From the NCBI GenBank assembly GCA_030430975.1, contig JAUIKB010000024.1, positions 1 through 15,679 of the forward strand: a stretch of DNA of 15,679 nt, in the 5' to 3' direction. The notes below the pieces were generated by a model. That model was not told the origin of the DNA. It did no database searches and saw only the letters and a program-made list of their open reading frames with translations. The translations under genes were made by a program, and so were the position numbers. Source of the stretch: Polyangia bacterium. Lineage in GTDB: Bacteria; Myxococcota_A; Polyangia; Polyangiales; Polyangiaceae. Of the stretch, positions 7,366 through 14,235 are shown in pieces; the first letter of the stretch is position 1; each line of letters opens with the position of its first letter.

Positions 7366-8435
7366 ACGGACCGCTCGGCCGTCACAGCGATTTTTTCAAC
7401 GGTCGCGATGACACTCGCCACCGGGTTAAGTCGCTGGCATCAGCGCTGGGGCTCACCGTAGCGGAAAGCTCCGCCAAGGCGCTCGTGCTGTGGGGACGCA
7501 TCGACGGCGTCGATGTCGAATGCGACACGGAGCTATCTTTTGACGGCTACCACGCGAAGGTCGACTGTCGGGCCAAACTGGCGCCAAACCTGGGCATGCA
7601 CGTTCAGATGAACGCGCGCCTCATCCACATCAATGCGGAAACCGTACTGGACGAGCGGTTCGACGAGGACTTGCAGATCGAGTTCGACCTGCAGTCGCTG
7701 CATACCGATGAGCTAGTCAATCTCGTCGAAGGCAACGTTGGGAGCACGCTGATCAAGGCAGCTCACGCTGGGTTTAGGCCTCAGGTCGACGACAAGCACG
7801 TGCGTCTGAGCGCTCTTGTTGGCTCGTACAGTGAGATGAAGGATGTCGTCCAGAGCGCGGTTCGCTGCGCTCAACTCTTAATCGATCGGCGCCGTCAGAT
7901 TCCGCGATCACGCTTCGACCAAATCGTGATTGCCGCCTGGGAGCCCGCCGAGCAGGCGTTTGACGCAACGTTCAGCGAAGATGAACTCACGCTGATCGCG
8001 CGAAAGCCATATGGCGATGTCACCGCGCGGGTTCAGTACATTGAGAAACGCTTGTGGCGCACGTTCTTCGAACTGCGACTCGCGCGCGATTTGCCGCTGA
8101 CGGTAGACCTCAAGTCCGCGAGCGCCGTATCGAAATGGCGACTGCTGTTTGACCCCGACGTGAGGACCGGCGACGAGGTTTTCGACAAAGCGGTGATCGT
8201 TCGCGGCAAGCCAGTCGATCAGCTGCGCACGCTACTAGATGACGGATTGCGGGCCGCGATCAGCGGGCTTGTGACCCAATGTGAGCTGGTCGAGATCAAT
8301 GAGCACGGTGTGCTGGCTTCCGTCGGGTACGCGATCAGCGGCACCGATGAGCTGAAGGCGATAGTCGGATCGCTCTGTACCCTGGGCGAGGCGCTCCACG
8401 CGCGCGGTCGACGCCAACAGGGGGCCTACCGCTAG
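7362..8435 (+). CDS. Cytoplasmic protein with an internal domain duplication
   Basis: I place the start at GTG 7362, which overlaps the previous stop as GTGA; a TTG three bases earlier is the alternative. The 357-residue product has no signal peptide or membrane helix. Its two halves (about 20-175 and 185-357) look like diverged copies. Each has beta-rich sequence, then an FD-containing segment (LDERFDEDLQIEF against GDEVFDKAVIVRG), then an amphipathic D-x-L-x-x-L-(V/L) helix, a strand pair and a final helix with a conserved cysteine (VRCAQLL against GSLCTLGEAL). I do not know the family name or activity. Coupling to the membrane protein suggests a shared role at the inner membrane. Confidence 0.75.
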   Translation: MNGPLGRHSDFFNGRDDTRHRVKSLASALGLTVAESSAKALVLWGRIDGVDVECDTELSFDGYHAKVDCRAKLAPNLGMHVQMNARLIHINAETVLDERFDEDLQIEFDLQSLHTDELVNLVEGNVGSTLIKAAHAGFRPQVDDKHVRLSALVGSYSEMKDVVQSAVRCAQLLIDRRRQIPRSRFDQIVIAAWEPAEQAFDATFSEDELTLIARKPYGDVTARVQYIEKRLWRTFFELRLARDLPLTVDLKSASAVSKWRLLFDPDVRTGDEVFDKAVIVRGKPVDQLRTLLDDGLRAAISGLVTQCELVEINEHGVLASVGYAISGTDELKAIVGSLCTLGEALHARGRRQQGAYR

Positions 8436-8489
8436 CGATGAGTCGCCGCTCCGTCCGAGAGCCGCTTGCTCTGCGCGACCGCGACGCGA

Positions 8490-9038
8490 TTACTGGTTCG
8501 GCGCATCGACGTCGAGAAATCGCGTCATGATCCAGTCGTCGACGAAGCGTCCGTCTGGCGTTCGCACAAACTGTCGCCGTGTGGCTTCGTGCTCGAATCC
8601 GAGCGACGCATACAGCGCCTGAGCGCGCCGGTTGTCGGCGCGCACGTACAGTTCCAGGCGCAGCCGGTTACCAACGCAGACGCACGGAGCTGAATCTATC
8701 AGCGATTGCATGAGTGCTCGCCCGATGCCGCGACGCTGATAGAGCGGATGGACAGCGACCGACAACGTTGCAACATGCCTCAGCAGCGATGGCCCAAAGC
8801 GGGCGATGGTCGCGTGCCCGATCACGCTCGACGCAGCGCTGACGGCGACGTACTCCCGCCGAGTCGAGTCAACGCAGCGCCCGGTGAAGCGCTCGCAGAA
8901 GACGCTTTGCTCGAGAAGGTCGTCTGCGGTTGTTACCAGCCCTTGGTCGTGCTCGATCATGGTGCGACCGAGCGCGGCCACGCCAGGTGCGTCCGTGGCG
9001 CGGGCCAGGCGAATCGCGGCGTCACGTGTCATGTCCAC
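8490..9038 (-). CDS. GNAT-family N-acetyltransferase
   Basis: The 182-residue protein shows GNAT motif A (VHPLYQRRGIGRALM, 96-110), whose QRRGIG loop binds the acetyl-CoA pyrophosphate. Motif B follows (ELYVRADNRRAQALYASLGF, about 129-148). Length fits a single-domain enzyme; the acceptor, whether small molecule or protein, cannot be predicted. The start may be GTG at 9038 or ATG two codons later at 9032; GAAG 9 bases before the ATG slightly favours the latter. It converges on the duplicated-domain gene and diverges from the next lipoprotein. Confidence 0.9.
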   Translation of the reverse strand: MDMTRDAAIRLARATDAPGVAALGRTMIEHDQGLVTTADDLLEQSVFCERFTGRCVDSTRREYVAVSAASSVIGHATIARFGPSLLRHVATLSVAVHPLYQRRGIGRALMQSLIDSAPCVCVGNRLRLELYVRADNRRAQALYASLGFEHEATRRQFVRTPDGRFVDDWIMTRFLDVDAPNQ

Positions 9039-9154
9039 TCACTTCACGCCGATGGGATCCAGTCCACGCGTGGGACAATGCAGCGGTTCTGGCGTGTTTC
9101 CGTGTCGGTCGAGATTGGGTTAGAGTGCATTTCGGAGAATCCAGCGAGGCGATG
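9039..9154. promoter_or_regulatory. Divergent promoter region, GNAT / Cys-rich lipoprotein
   Basis: The region contains a perfect 10-bp palindrome CCACGCGTGG at 9064-9073, near the GNAT start, which could be an operator. GAGG at 9146-9149 is the ribosome site for the lipoprotein: it is 5 bases from ATG 9155 but only 2 from ATG 9152. No confident -35/-10 pair is visible. Confidence 0.35.
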
Positions 9155-9400
9155 ATGAATCTATATCGAACGGTACGACGAGCCCTGGTCCTGTTGTGTG
9201 CGGCGGGCGCGGTCGCGGCCGTGCAAGGTTGCTCGAGCGGTGACGAAACGTGCACTTGCCAATGTCTCTGTCCTCAGGCGCCCGTCAACGACCGGGAGCC
9301 GACGGTTACCGCCGGATCCAAAGACGAGTGCGACGACAATTGCAAGGCGGCGTGCCCGGCGAGCGGCTTCCAGTCGACGTACCGCTGCACCAAGGGCTGA
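9155..9400 (+). CDS. Small cysteine-rich lipoprotein (CxCxCxC motif)
   Basis: The 81-residue precursor has a lipoprotein signal ending V-Q-G-C, with Cys26 as anchor. The mature part holds eight more cysteines: a CTCQCLC run right after the anchor, then four spaced cysteines (DEC, DNC, AAC, YRC). The start at 9155 is favoured over the adjacent ATG at 9152 by the GAGG spacing. The alternating-cysteine run could bind metal or form disulfides in the envelope. No family recognised. The acyltransferase gene begins 21 bp after its stop, so the two may share a transcript. Confidence 0.7.
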   Translation: MNLYRTVRRALVLLCAAGAVAAVQGCSSGDETCTCQCLCPQAPVNDREPTVTAGSKDECDDNCKAACPASGFQSTYRCTKG

Positions 9401-9411
9401 GCGCGCTCCGC

Positions 9412-9434
9412 CTGAGTCTGCATGTCCGACTCAG
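9412..9434 (+). promoter_or_regulatory. Hairpin enclosing the acyltransferase start codon
   Basis: CTGAGTC (9412-9418) and GACTCAG (9428-9434) are a perfect 7-bp inverted repeat. The ATG at 9422-9424 lies inside the 9-base loop. In RNA this would place the start codon in a hairpin loop and the region where a Shine-Dalgarno should be in the stem. No strong Shine-Dalgarno is otherwise present. Translational control is inference. Confidence 0.45.
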
Positions 9435-10900
9435 TCACGCGGTTCGTCCACTTCATCGTTAGGCGCTTCTTTCGACGCGTAGAGGTCGCTGGTCTCGAAC
9501 AGTTGCCCAAAGATGGCGGCGGTATCTACGTCGCCTGGCACCCCAACGGGCTGATCGACCCGGCGCTGATCCTGACGCAGTCGCCCTACCCGGTCATCTT
9601 CGGCGCTCGTCACGGACTGTTCAAGTGGCCGGGCCTGGGCCGGTTGATGCGGGCGGCGGGCGCTGTACCCATCTATCGCGCTAGCGATGCCAAAGGTAGC
9701 GCCGAAGAGCGACGCGCGGCCAACGCCAAGAGCTTGAGCGCGCTGGCTTCAGCTATTGCTGAGGGGAAATTCTCTGCGCTCTTCCCGGAAGGTGTCAGTC
9801 ACGACGACCCTCATTTGCGCCAGATCAAGAGCGGTGCGGCTCGCCTTTATTATCAGGCGCGCCAAATGATGACCGAAGGAGCGCCGACGATCGTGCCGGT
9901 CGGGTTGCACTATGACGAGAAACGCGTCTTTCGTAGTCACGCGCTCGTTTGGTTCCATTCACCGGTCGAACTCCCGCGACATCTCGACGTGACGCCATCG
10001 CCGGGCGACAGCGACGAGGTAATGCGGGAGCGGGCGCGTGAGTTGACCGAGGTGCTGCATACGTCGCTGACCGAGGCCGTGCGGCCTACCGAAGACTGGC
10101 AGACACACTTCCTCATGCACCGTGCGTCGAAACTGATCCGCGCGGAACGGGCGGCGCGCGCCGGCCGCCGTCTCAGCATGCCCAAGATGGAGGAGCGCGA
10201 GCTTGCGTTCGCCCGAATTTGGATCGGCTACCGCGAATTGTCGCTGGTTCAGCCCGACGCCGTCAGTGCGCTGAGGGCCGAGGTCGAGCGCTATGACGAG
10301 GATATGCGGGCGATGAAGCTGCGCGACCACGAACTTGACGGAAGCCCGCGGCTCGGATCGATCTGGCTGCCGGTCCTGTTATTTCTGCAGGTTATTTTGG
10401 TATACCTCGTCATGCCGCCGATCCTCATCGTTGGCTACATCGTGAACGCGCCTCCGGCCCTGATCCTGATGTTGCTTAGTCGACTCGCGTCGAGCCAGTA
10501 CAAGGACGAGGCGACGGTAAAGGTCCTCGCGGGCGCCGTTCTGCTGCCGCTGACGTGGGTCGGCGCAGGCGTGCTGGCCGCTTACGCGCACACGCAGGTG
10601 AACGCCCTGTGGCCGGTGTTGCCAAGCAGTCCGGTGCTGACCGGCGTGACCGTGGCGGTCCTAGGCATGCTCGGCGGGATGATAGCGTTGCGATATCTTC
10701 GACTGGCGCGGGAAACCGCCCGGGCGATCCGAGTCCGACTCACCCGTCACCAGCGCCGCGCGTGCGTCGCGCGGCTCAGGATCGAACGCGAGAAGCTGCA
10801 CGACGCGATGGTCCAGATGGTTGCGGGTGTCGAGCTGCCGGGCGCCGTGGACAGTTCTGGCCGCGTCGTTCGCGCACCTACGGGCACGACGTCGGAATAG
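9422..10900 (+). CDS. PlsC-type glycerolipid acyltransferase with C-terminal membrane domain
   Basis: In this 492-residue protein, the N-terminal 185 residues carry acyltransferase blocks: H40 and D46 in WHPNGLIDP (catalytic His/Asp, spaced as HX5D), GARHGLFKWPGLG (61-73), AVPIYR (81-86), FPEGVSHDD (121-129) and IVPVG (157-161). The HPNGLID/FPEGxSHD pattern resembles the fungal SCT1/GPT2-type glycerol-3-phosphate acyltransferases more than short PlsC. A helical, charged middle (about 195-310) is followed by four probable membrane helices (about 313-345, 366-390 and 401-424) and a basic tail. Membrane phospholipid or lipid-body synthesis is the likely role; acyl donor and acceptor are unknown. 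Its stop overlaps the convergent lipoprotein gene by 23 bp. Confidence 0.88.
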   Translation: MSDSVTRFVHFIVRRFFRRVEVAGLEQLPKDGGGIYVAWHPNGLIDPALILTQSPYPVIFGARHGLFKWPGLGRLMRAAGAVPIYRASDAKGSAEERRAANAKSLSALASAIAEGKFSALFPEGVSHDDPHLRQIKSGAARLYYQARQMMTEGAPTIVPVGLHYDEKRVFRSHALVWFHSPVELPRHLDVTPSPGDSDEVMRERARELTEVLHTSLTEAVRPTEDWQTHFLMHRASKLIRAERAARAGRRLSMPKMEERELAFARIWIGYRELSLVQPDAVSALRAEVERYDEDMRAMKLRDHELDGSPRLGSIWLPVLLFLQVILVYLVMPPILIVGYIVNAPPALILMLLSRLASSQYKDEATVKVLAGAVLLPLTWVGAGVLAAYAHTQVNALWPVLPSSPVLTGVTVAVLGMLGGMIALRYLRLARETARAIRVRLTRHQRRACVARLRIEREKLHDAMVQMVAGVELPGAVDSSGRVVRAPTGTTSE

Positions 10901-11519
10901 TCACGCCCTGGCTCTCGAAGGGTTCTTTCCACTTGTCGCCCTGCTTCTTCAGTTCATCCATGAGGTTCTGACAGCCTCCCTGGGAGTTTTTTCCGCCTAG
11001 TACTTTTTTGGCGTCGGTACAGAACTCGCGGTGTGAGTCCTCGGCCGTCTCGTAGCGATATCCGTCAGCCAATCCGCATGCGCAATCGACGTAGTCCTTG
11101 CAAACGCCGGTGGCTCCGATCTCTTTGCTATGGCTGCCGATGACGGGGGCCGCACCGCGCTTGGCCTTCTTCTTTGCGGCTTCGGCTTTGTCCTTCTTGT
11201 CTTGCTTCTTGCGCTGCTCTTCGAGGACGGCCTCTGCGGTGGTGATCCGTTCGCCGAGCGCGACAGCTTCATCGCGCTGCTTTGGATCGACGCAAGCCTT
11301 CGTCGCGGTCGCCTGCTCCTTCTTCGCCCGGGTGAGGTCGTGGCTCTTGATCGCGCGCTTGGCATCGGCGATCGCGGCGTTACATAGCTTGGCGGCTTTT
11401 GCGGCCCCGTCATCGCAAGCGCTGATGCTAGCGATCACGACGGCGACAAGCAGGCTCGCGCGTAGGGCGAATGATCCGCGGGCGAAGATTCTGTGCGTCG
11501 AGACTGGGTGGGCAGGCAT
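10878..11519 (-). CDS. Cysteine-containing lipoprotein, third gene of the radical SAM operon
   Basis: The 213-residue precursor has a long basic N-terminus, a hydrophobic stretch and a lipobox I-S-A-C with Cys35 as anchor. A helical, Ala/Lys/Glu-rich region follows (about 38-122, likely coiled coil around 90-120). The C-terminal domain has six cysteines (C140, C146, C148, C167, C183, C212) in a pattern GVCKDYVDCACG ... EFC ... GGC ... TSCP. The ATG lies 9 bp after the radical SAM stop with no obvious Shine-Dalgarno of its own, so it is probably translated by coupling. It could be a second substrate of the maturase, a partner of the first lipoprotein, or a passenger. Family unknown. Its 3' end overlaps the convergent acyltransferase gene. 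Confidence 0.78.
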   Translation of the reverse strand: MPAHPVSTHRIFARGSFALRASLLVAVVIASISACDDGAAKAAKLCNAAIADAKRAIKSHDLTRAKKEQATATKACVDPKQRDEAVALGERITTAEAVLEEQRKKQDKKDKAEAAKKKAKRGAAPVIGSHSKEIGATGVCKDYVDCACGLADGYRYETAEDSHREFCTDAKKVLGGKNSQGGCQNLMDELKKQGDKWKEPFESQGVTIPTSCP

Positions 11520-11528
11520 GGGGCCGGA

Positions 11529-12764
11529 CTATACCAGGCCGTGGGGTCGCCGGATCTGAACAAGCTCGTCAGGTTCGCGAAGACCGGGTTCGTCCGCGTC
11601 GAGCGGTTCGATCATGATGGTAAATCGTCCGTTGTCGAAAGGTGCCCCTTTTGCGCCTTCGACAAGGGTTAGTCGCTCGCGCATTCCGCGTTGCGCAAAG
11701 TCGCGCGCCCGGTAGTGGCAATACGGGTTGTTGCCGCGGCGTCCAAGTAGAGCGTGTGCCGTGAACGTGCAGCCCGCCTGGCAGGTGGCGGCGAACGGAC
11801 AGCTCTTACAGAAACCCCAGAGCGCGTCCACTGCGGGCTTCCGGTTGAAAGCGAGCTCAGGTGCGTCGTTCCATATCGACTGCAAATCTCGCGAGCGGAC
11901 GTTGCCGCCAACATAGTGGCGGCTCTGTAGGGACGGGCAGCCCTTGATGGCGCCGTCTGACTCGATACCCATGATGTGACGACCCGCCTGGCAACCTTGG
12001 AAGTGATCCGAGCCGCCTGGGTCGATCGACCGAAGGTCGGCTTCTTCGGGTCCGAAGTACCCGAGGTTGTTGCCAGCCATGATCCGGACGCCGTCGGTGT
12101 GGGCGCGGCGCTTGAGCTCCGCGATGCGTGGCAGCAAGTCGAGCAGGTGCCACGGTTGGAGGAGCATGTCCGGCCGGTCGGCGGCCCGCCCGAGCGGTGC
12201 CGTGATCTGAATTTGCCAGGCGGATACGCCGACCGCAAGCAGTCGTCCGTACAGCGCGTCTAGATCGTGCCGGTTGAGGCGGTTGACGTTGGTGTTCGCG
12301 CTGATCGGCACGCCAGCGTCGCGGAGGCGCCGTAGGGCCGCCAGCCCTGCCCGGAAGCTCCCGCGTGCGTTACGCATGCGGTCGTGCGTTTCTTCCAGGC
12401 CGTCAATGCTAACCGATGCACCCTGCACGCCAGCGTCGGCCATGGCGCGCGCGAGTTCGATGGTGACGCCGCGGCCGCCAGTGGTGACCTGCACTCGCAC
12501 TCCGGCCGCGCGCAGGGCTCGAACCACCTGCAGGAATCCATCGTGCAGATAGGCTTCGCCGCCGATCAGGACCACCTCGTTGGTGCCCATGTCGGCGAGC
12601 TGGCGAACGAGCGACACCGCCTCGGTGGTGGTCAGTTCGACCGAGCGAGCCTTGCCGGCTCGTGACCCGCAGTGATGGCACGCATGGTCGCACCGCAGCG
12701 TGAGCTCCCACACGACGTATCGCGGTTGCGGGGTTGCGTGAACGACGTCCAGTCGGCGCGTCAC
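11529..12764 (-). CDS. Radical SAM/SPASM protein, probable peptide or protein maturase
   Basis: The 411-residue enzyme has the radical SAM cluster motif CDHACHHC (C25, C29, C32) and the SAM-binding GGE (68-70). A full SPASM domain follows: C258 and C276 with G271 four residues before C276, then C319, C322, C328, C332 and C349. This fits CX9-15GX4C ... CX2CX5CX3C ... C exactly, so two auxiliary Fe-S clusters are expected, as in AnSME, PqqE and many RiPP maturases. Such enzymes modify peptide side chains by radical chemistry (thioether, C-C or C-O links, oxidation). The start is GTG at 12764, overlapping the TGA of the small upstream gene as GTGA. That overlap makes the upstream lipoprotein-like protein the best substrate candidate. 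The C-terminal 55 residues after the last cysteine are not recognised. Exact chemistry cannot be predicted. Confidence 0.92.
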   Translation of the reverse strand: MTRRLDVVHATPQPRYVVWELTLRCDHACHHCGSRAGKARSVELTTTEAVSLVRQLADMGTNEVVLIGGEAYLHDGFLQVVRALRAAGVRVQVTTGGRGVTIELARAMADAGVQGASVSIDGLEETHDRMRNARGSFRAGLAALRRLRDAGVPISANTNVNRLNRHDLDALYGRLLAVGVSAWQIQITAPLGRAADRPDMLLQPWHLLDLLPRIAELKRRAHTDGVRIMAGNNLGYFGPEEADLRSIDPGGSDHFQGCQAGRHIMGIESDGAIKGCPSLQSRHYVGGNVRSRDLQSIWNDAPELAFNRKPAVDALWGFCKSCPFAATCQAGCTFTAHALLGRRGNNPYCHYRARDFAQRGMRERLTLVEGAKGAPFDNGRFTIMIEPLDADEPGLREPDELVQIRRPHGLV

Positions 12765-13186
12765 TCTTCGTCGCTGGGGAACGGTGGTGGAGTATCGTCT
12801 GGTGGTGGGTCGTCCGGCACGGGATCGTCGCTGGCGCGGGTGAGCGTCGGCTCACAGCCGGGCGGAGCGGCGCTGGATTGTGCGTAGTCGGCGCAGTTGG
12901 TCTCGCACGACCCGTCCGAGTCTGCGTCGGTCCAGCCGTCTTCGCACATACTGTTTGGAGGCCGCTCAACCACCGCCGGTTCGCGATACGGCGCGCCGTA
13001 GCAGGCCATCAAAGTCATCGCGAAGGCGCTCCCCGTCGCCGCCTGCAGCGCGACCTTGCCGAGCCGAGAGCCGAGCCTCGAAGGGCTGGCGGTGCAGTTG
13101 GGGCACGCCGCCGCTTGCGGGGGCAAGAAGCCGCCGCAGTCGTCGCAGCGCTGGAGGGGTCCGGAGTCATGCGAGGGAGCGGTCAT
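12761..13186 (-). CDS. Zinc-ribbon/CYGAP lipoprotein-like protein, candidate radical SAM substrate
   Basis: The 141-residue product starts with a zinc ribbon (C14, C17, C28, C31; CxxC-x10-CxxC). A basic stretch (R37, R41, K44) and a hydrophobic segment (45-60) end in L-M-A-C, a lipobox-like site at Cys62 followed directly by YGAP. After it come C81, C94, C98 and C110 around a DADSDG motif that recalls calcium-binding repeats, then a strongly acidic, proline-rich tail. AAAGG lies 6 bases before the ATG (good site), so the long N-terminus before the hydrophobic segment is real. From memory, lipoproteins with CYGxP after the lipobox occur next to radical SAM genes in Bacteroidetes; I could not check this. 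The GTGA overlap with the radical SAM gene supports a substrate role. Alternative: a simple membrane-anchored zinc-ribbon protein. Confidence 0.72.
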   Translation of the reverse strand: MTAPSHDSGPLQRCDDCGGFLPPQAAACPNCTASPSRLGSRLGKVALQAATGSAFAMTLMACYGAPYREPAVVERPPNSMCEDGWTDADSDGSCETNCADYAQSSAAPPGCEPTLTRASDDPVPDDPPPDDTPPPFPSDEE

Positions 13187-13326
13187 GGGCGGCCTTTCGT
13201 GCGGCGGAACGGTCCGTTCGAGTCTTAATCGAATAACGCCAAGGTCGTTGCCATCTTACACCGCTCGTGCACCGGCAACATGGCGACTTCTAAACGCCGC
13301 TCACGTCCGGTAGGTTCTCGGTCGCC
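13187..13326. promoter_or_regulatory. Divergent promoter region with candidate operator, radical SAM operon / upp
   Basis: GAACGG-T-CCGTTC (13207-13219) is a perfect 6+6 hyphenated palindrome, 20 bp before the zinc-ribbon gene ATG. Overlapping it, TTCGA (13217-13221) and TCGAA (13229-13233) form a second small inverted repeat. GTTGCC (13247-13252) and GGCAAC (13274-13279) are a third, nearer upp. The first is placed as an operator for the minus-strand operon would be. No convincing -35/-10 pair can be named for either gene. Confidence 0.45.
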
Positions 13327-13959
13327 ATGTCTGAGAACCTGTTCGTCGTCGACCATCCTCTGATCAGTCACAAGCTGGGCATCATGCGCGACAAGGAGAC
13401 GAGCACCCGTTCGTTCCGTCAGCTGCTCCGAGAGATCAGTATGCTGATGGCGTACGAGGTGACGCGCGACTTGCCCGTCGTGCAACAGACAGTGGAAACG
13501 CCGCTGCAGCAGACCCAGGTACCGCGCCTCGAAGGCAAGAAGCTGGTGTTCGTGAGCATCTTGCGTGCGGGCACCGGAATGCTGGACGGCATGCTGGAGA
13601 TCGTCCCGTCTGCCCGCGTTGGTCACATCGGTCTCTATCGCGATCCAAAAACGCTCGAGCCCGTCGAGTACTATTTCAAGGTGCCGCCCGAAATGGGCGA
13701 TCGCGAGGTGGTTGCCGTGGACCCAATGCTCGCGACCGGCGGCTCAGCCGTCGCCGCGGTGGAGCGGCTCAAGAAGCTGCGCCCGCGCAAGATCAAGTTT
13801 ATGTGCCTGCTGGCGTGCCCAGAGGGCATCAAGACGTTTCACGAGGCTCATCCGGACGTAGCGATCTACACGCCGGCGGTGGACGACTGCCTGAATGACA
13901 AGGGTTATATCTTGCCCGGGCTGGGCGACGCCGGTGACCGGATGTACGGCACGCGTTGA
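13327..13959 (+). CDS. upp: Uracil phosphoribosyltransferase
   Basis: The enzyme joins uracil to PRPP to give UMP (pyrimidine salvage, cytoplasm). The 210-residue length is standard. Visible marks are LRAGTGMLDGML (80-90), the PRPP loop VDPMLATGGSA (131-141) and the uracil-binding C-terminus GYILPGLGDAGDRMYGT (about 193-209). All expected blocks are intact. It appears monocistronic: the divergent operon lies on its left and a 276-bp gap on its right. Confidence 0.97.
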   Translation: MSENLFVVDHPLISHKLGIMRDKETSTRSFRQLLREISMLMAYEVTRDLPVVQQTVETPLQQTQVPRLEGKKLVFVSILRAGTGMLDGMLEIVPSARVGHIGLYRDPKTLEPVEYYFKVPPEMGDREVVAVDPMLATGGSAVAAVERLKKLRPRKIKFMCLLACPEGIKTFHEAHPDVAIYTPAVDDCLNDKGYILPGLGDAGDRMYGTR

Positions 13960-14235
13960 GCGCCGTCGCGCGCCGGTGCGGTGTCCGCGCGGTCTAGGGC
14001 GCGGCGTGATTGACTCGATCGGTGCTCGCCCGCGGGTGCCGCCGCACCGTTTGCTGGCTGACGGGGCGCGATGAATCACTCGTAAAGTATTGAAATAATT
14101 GAAAATTCTGTAGTCTCGCCGCGTCGGCGAGCACTGTTGATCCGTTCCGTGTCCGGGCTGCTTCCCCGATGGTCATGAAACGATCAGGTTTGGATAGTTG
14201 CCTTTCGGGCCGCCAACCCTGAATCTAAATGCAGG
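13960..14235. promoter_or_regulatory. Intergenic region: AT-rich patch and strong hairpin before the kinase gene
   Basis: This is the longest gap in the window. Bases 14072-14114 are clearly AT-richer than their surroundings and contain two TTGAAA hexamers (14090-14095 and 14099-14104), a likely promoter for the kinase gene. Immediately after is a 7-bp perfect stem CTCGCCG-CGT-CGGCGAG (14115-14131). It lacks a following T-run on either strand, so it is not a standard intrinsic terminator; it may sit in the kinase 5' leader. No good Shine-Dalgarno precedes ATG 14236 (AGG is directly adjacent). Confidence 0.4.

Noticed and set aside
8458..8472. AGAGC-CGCTT-GCTCT as terminator between convergent genes
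   Set aside because: Only 5 bp of stem and no T-run on either strand.
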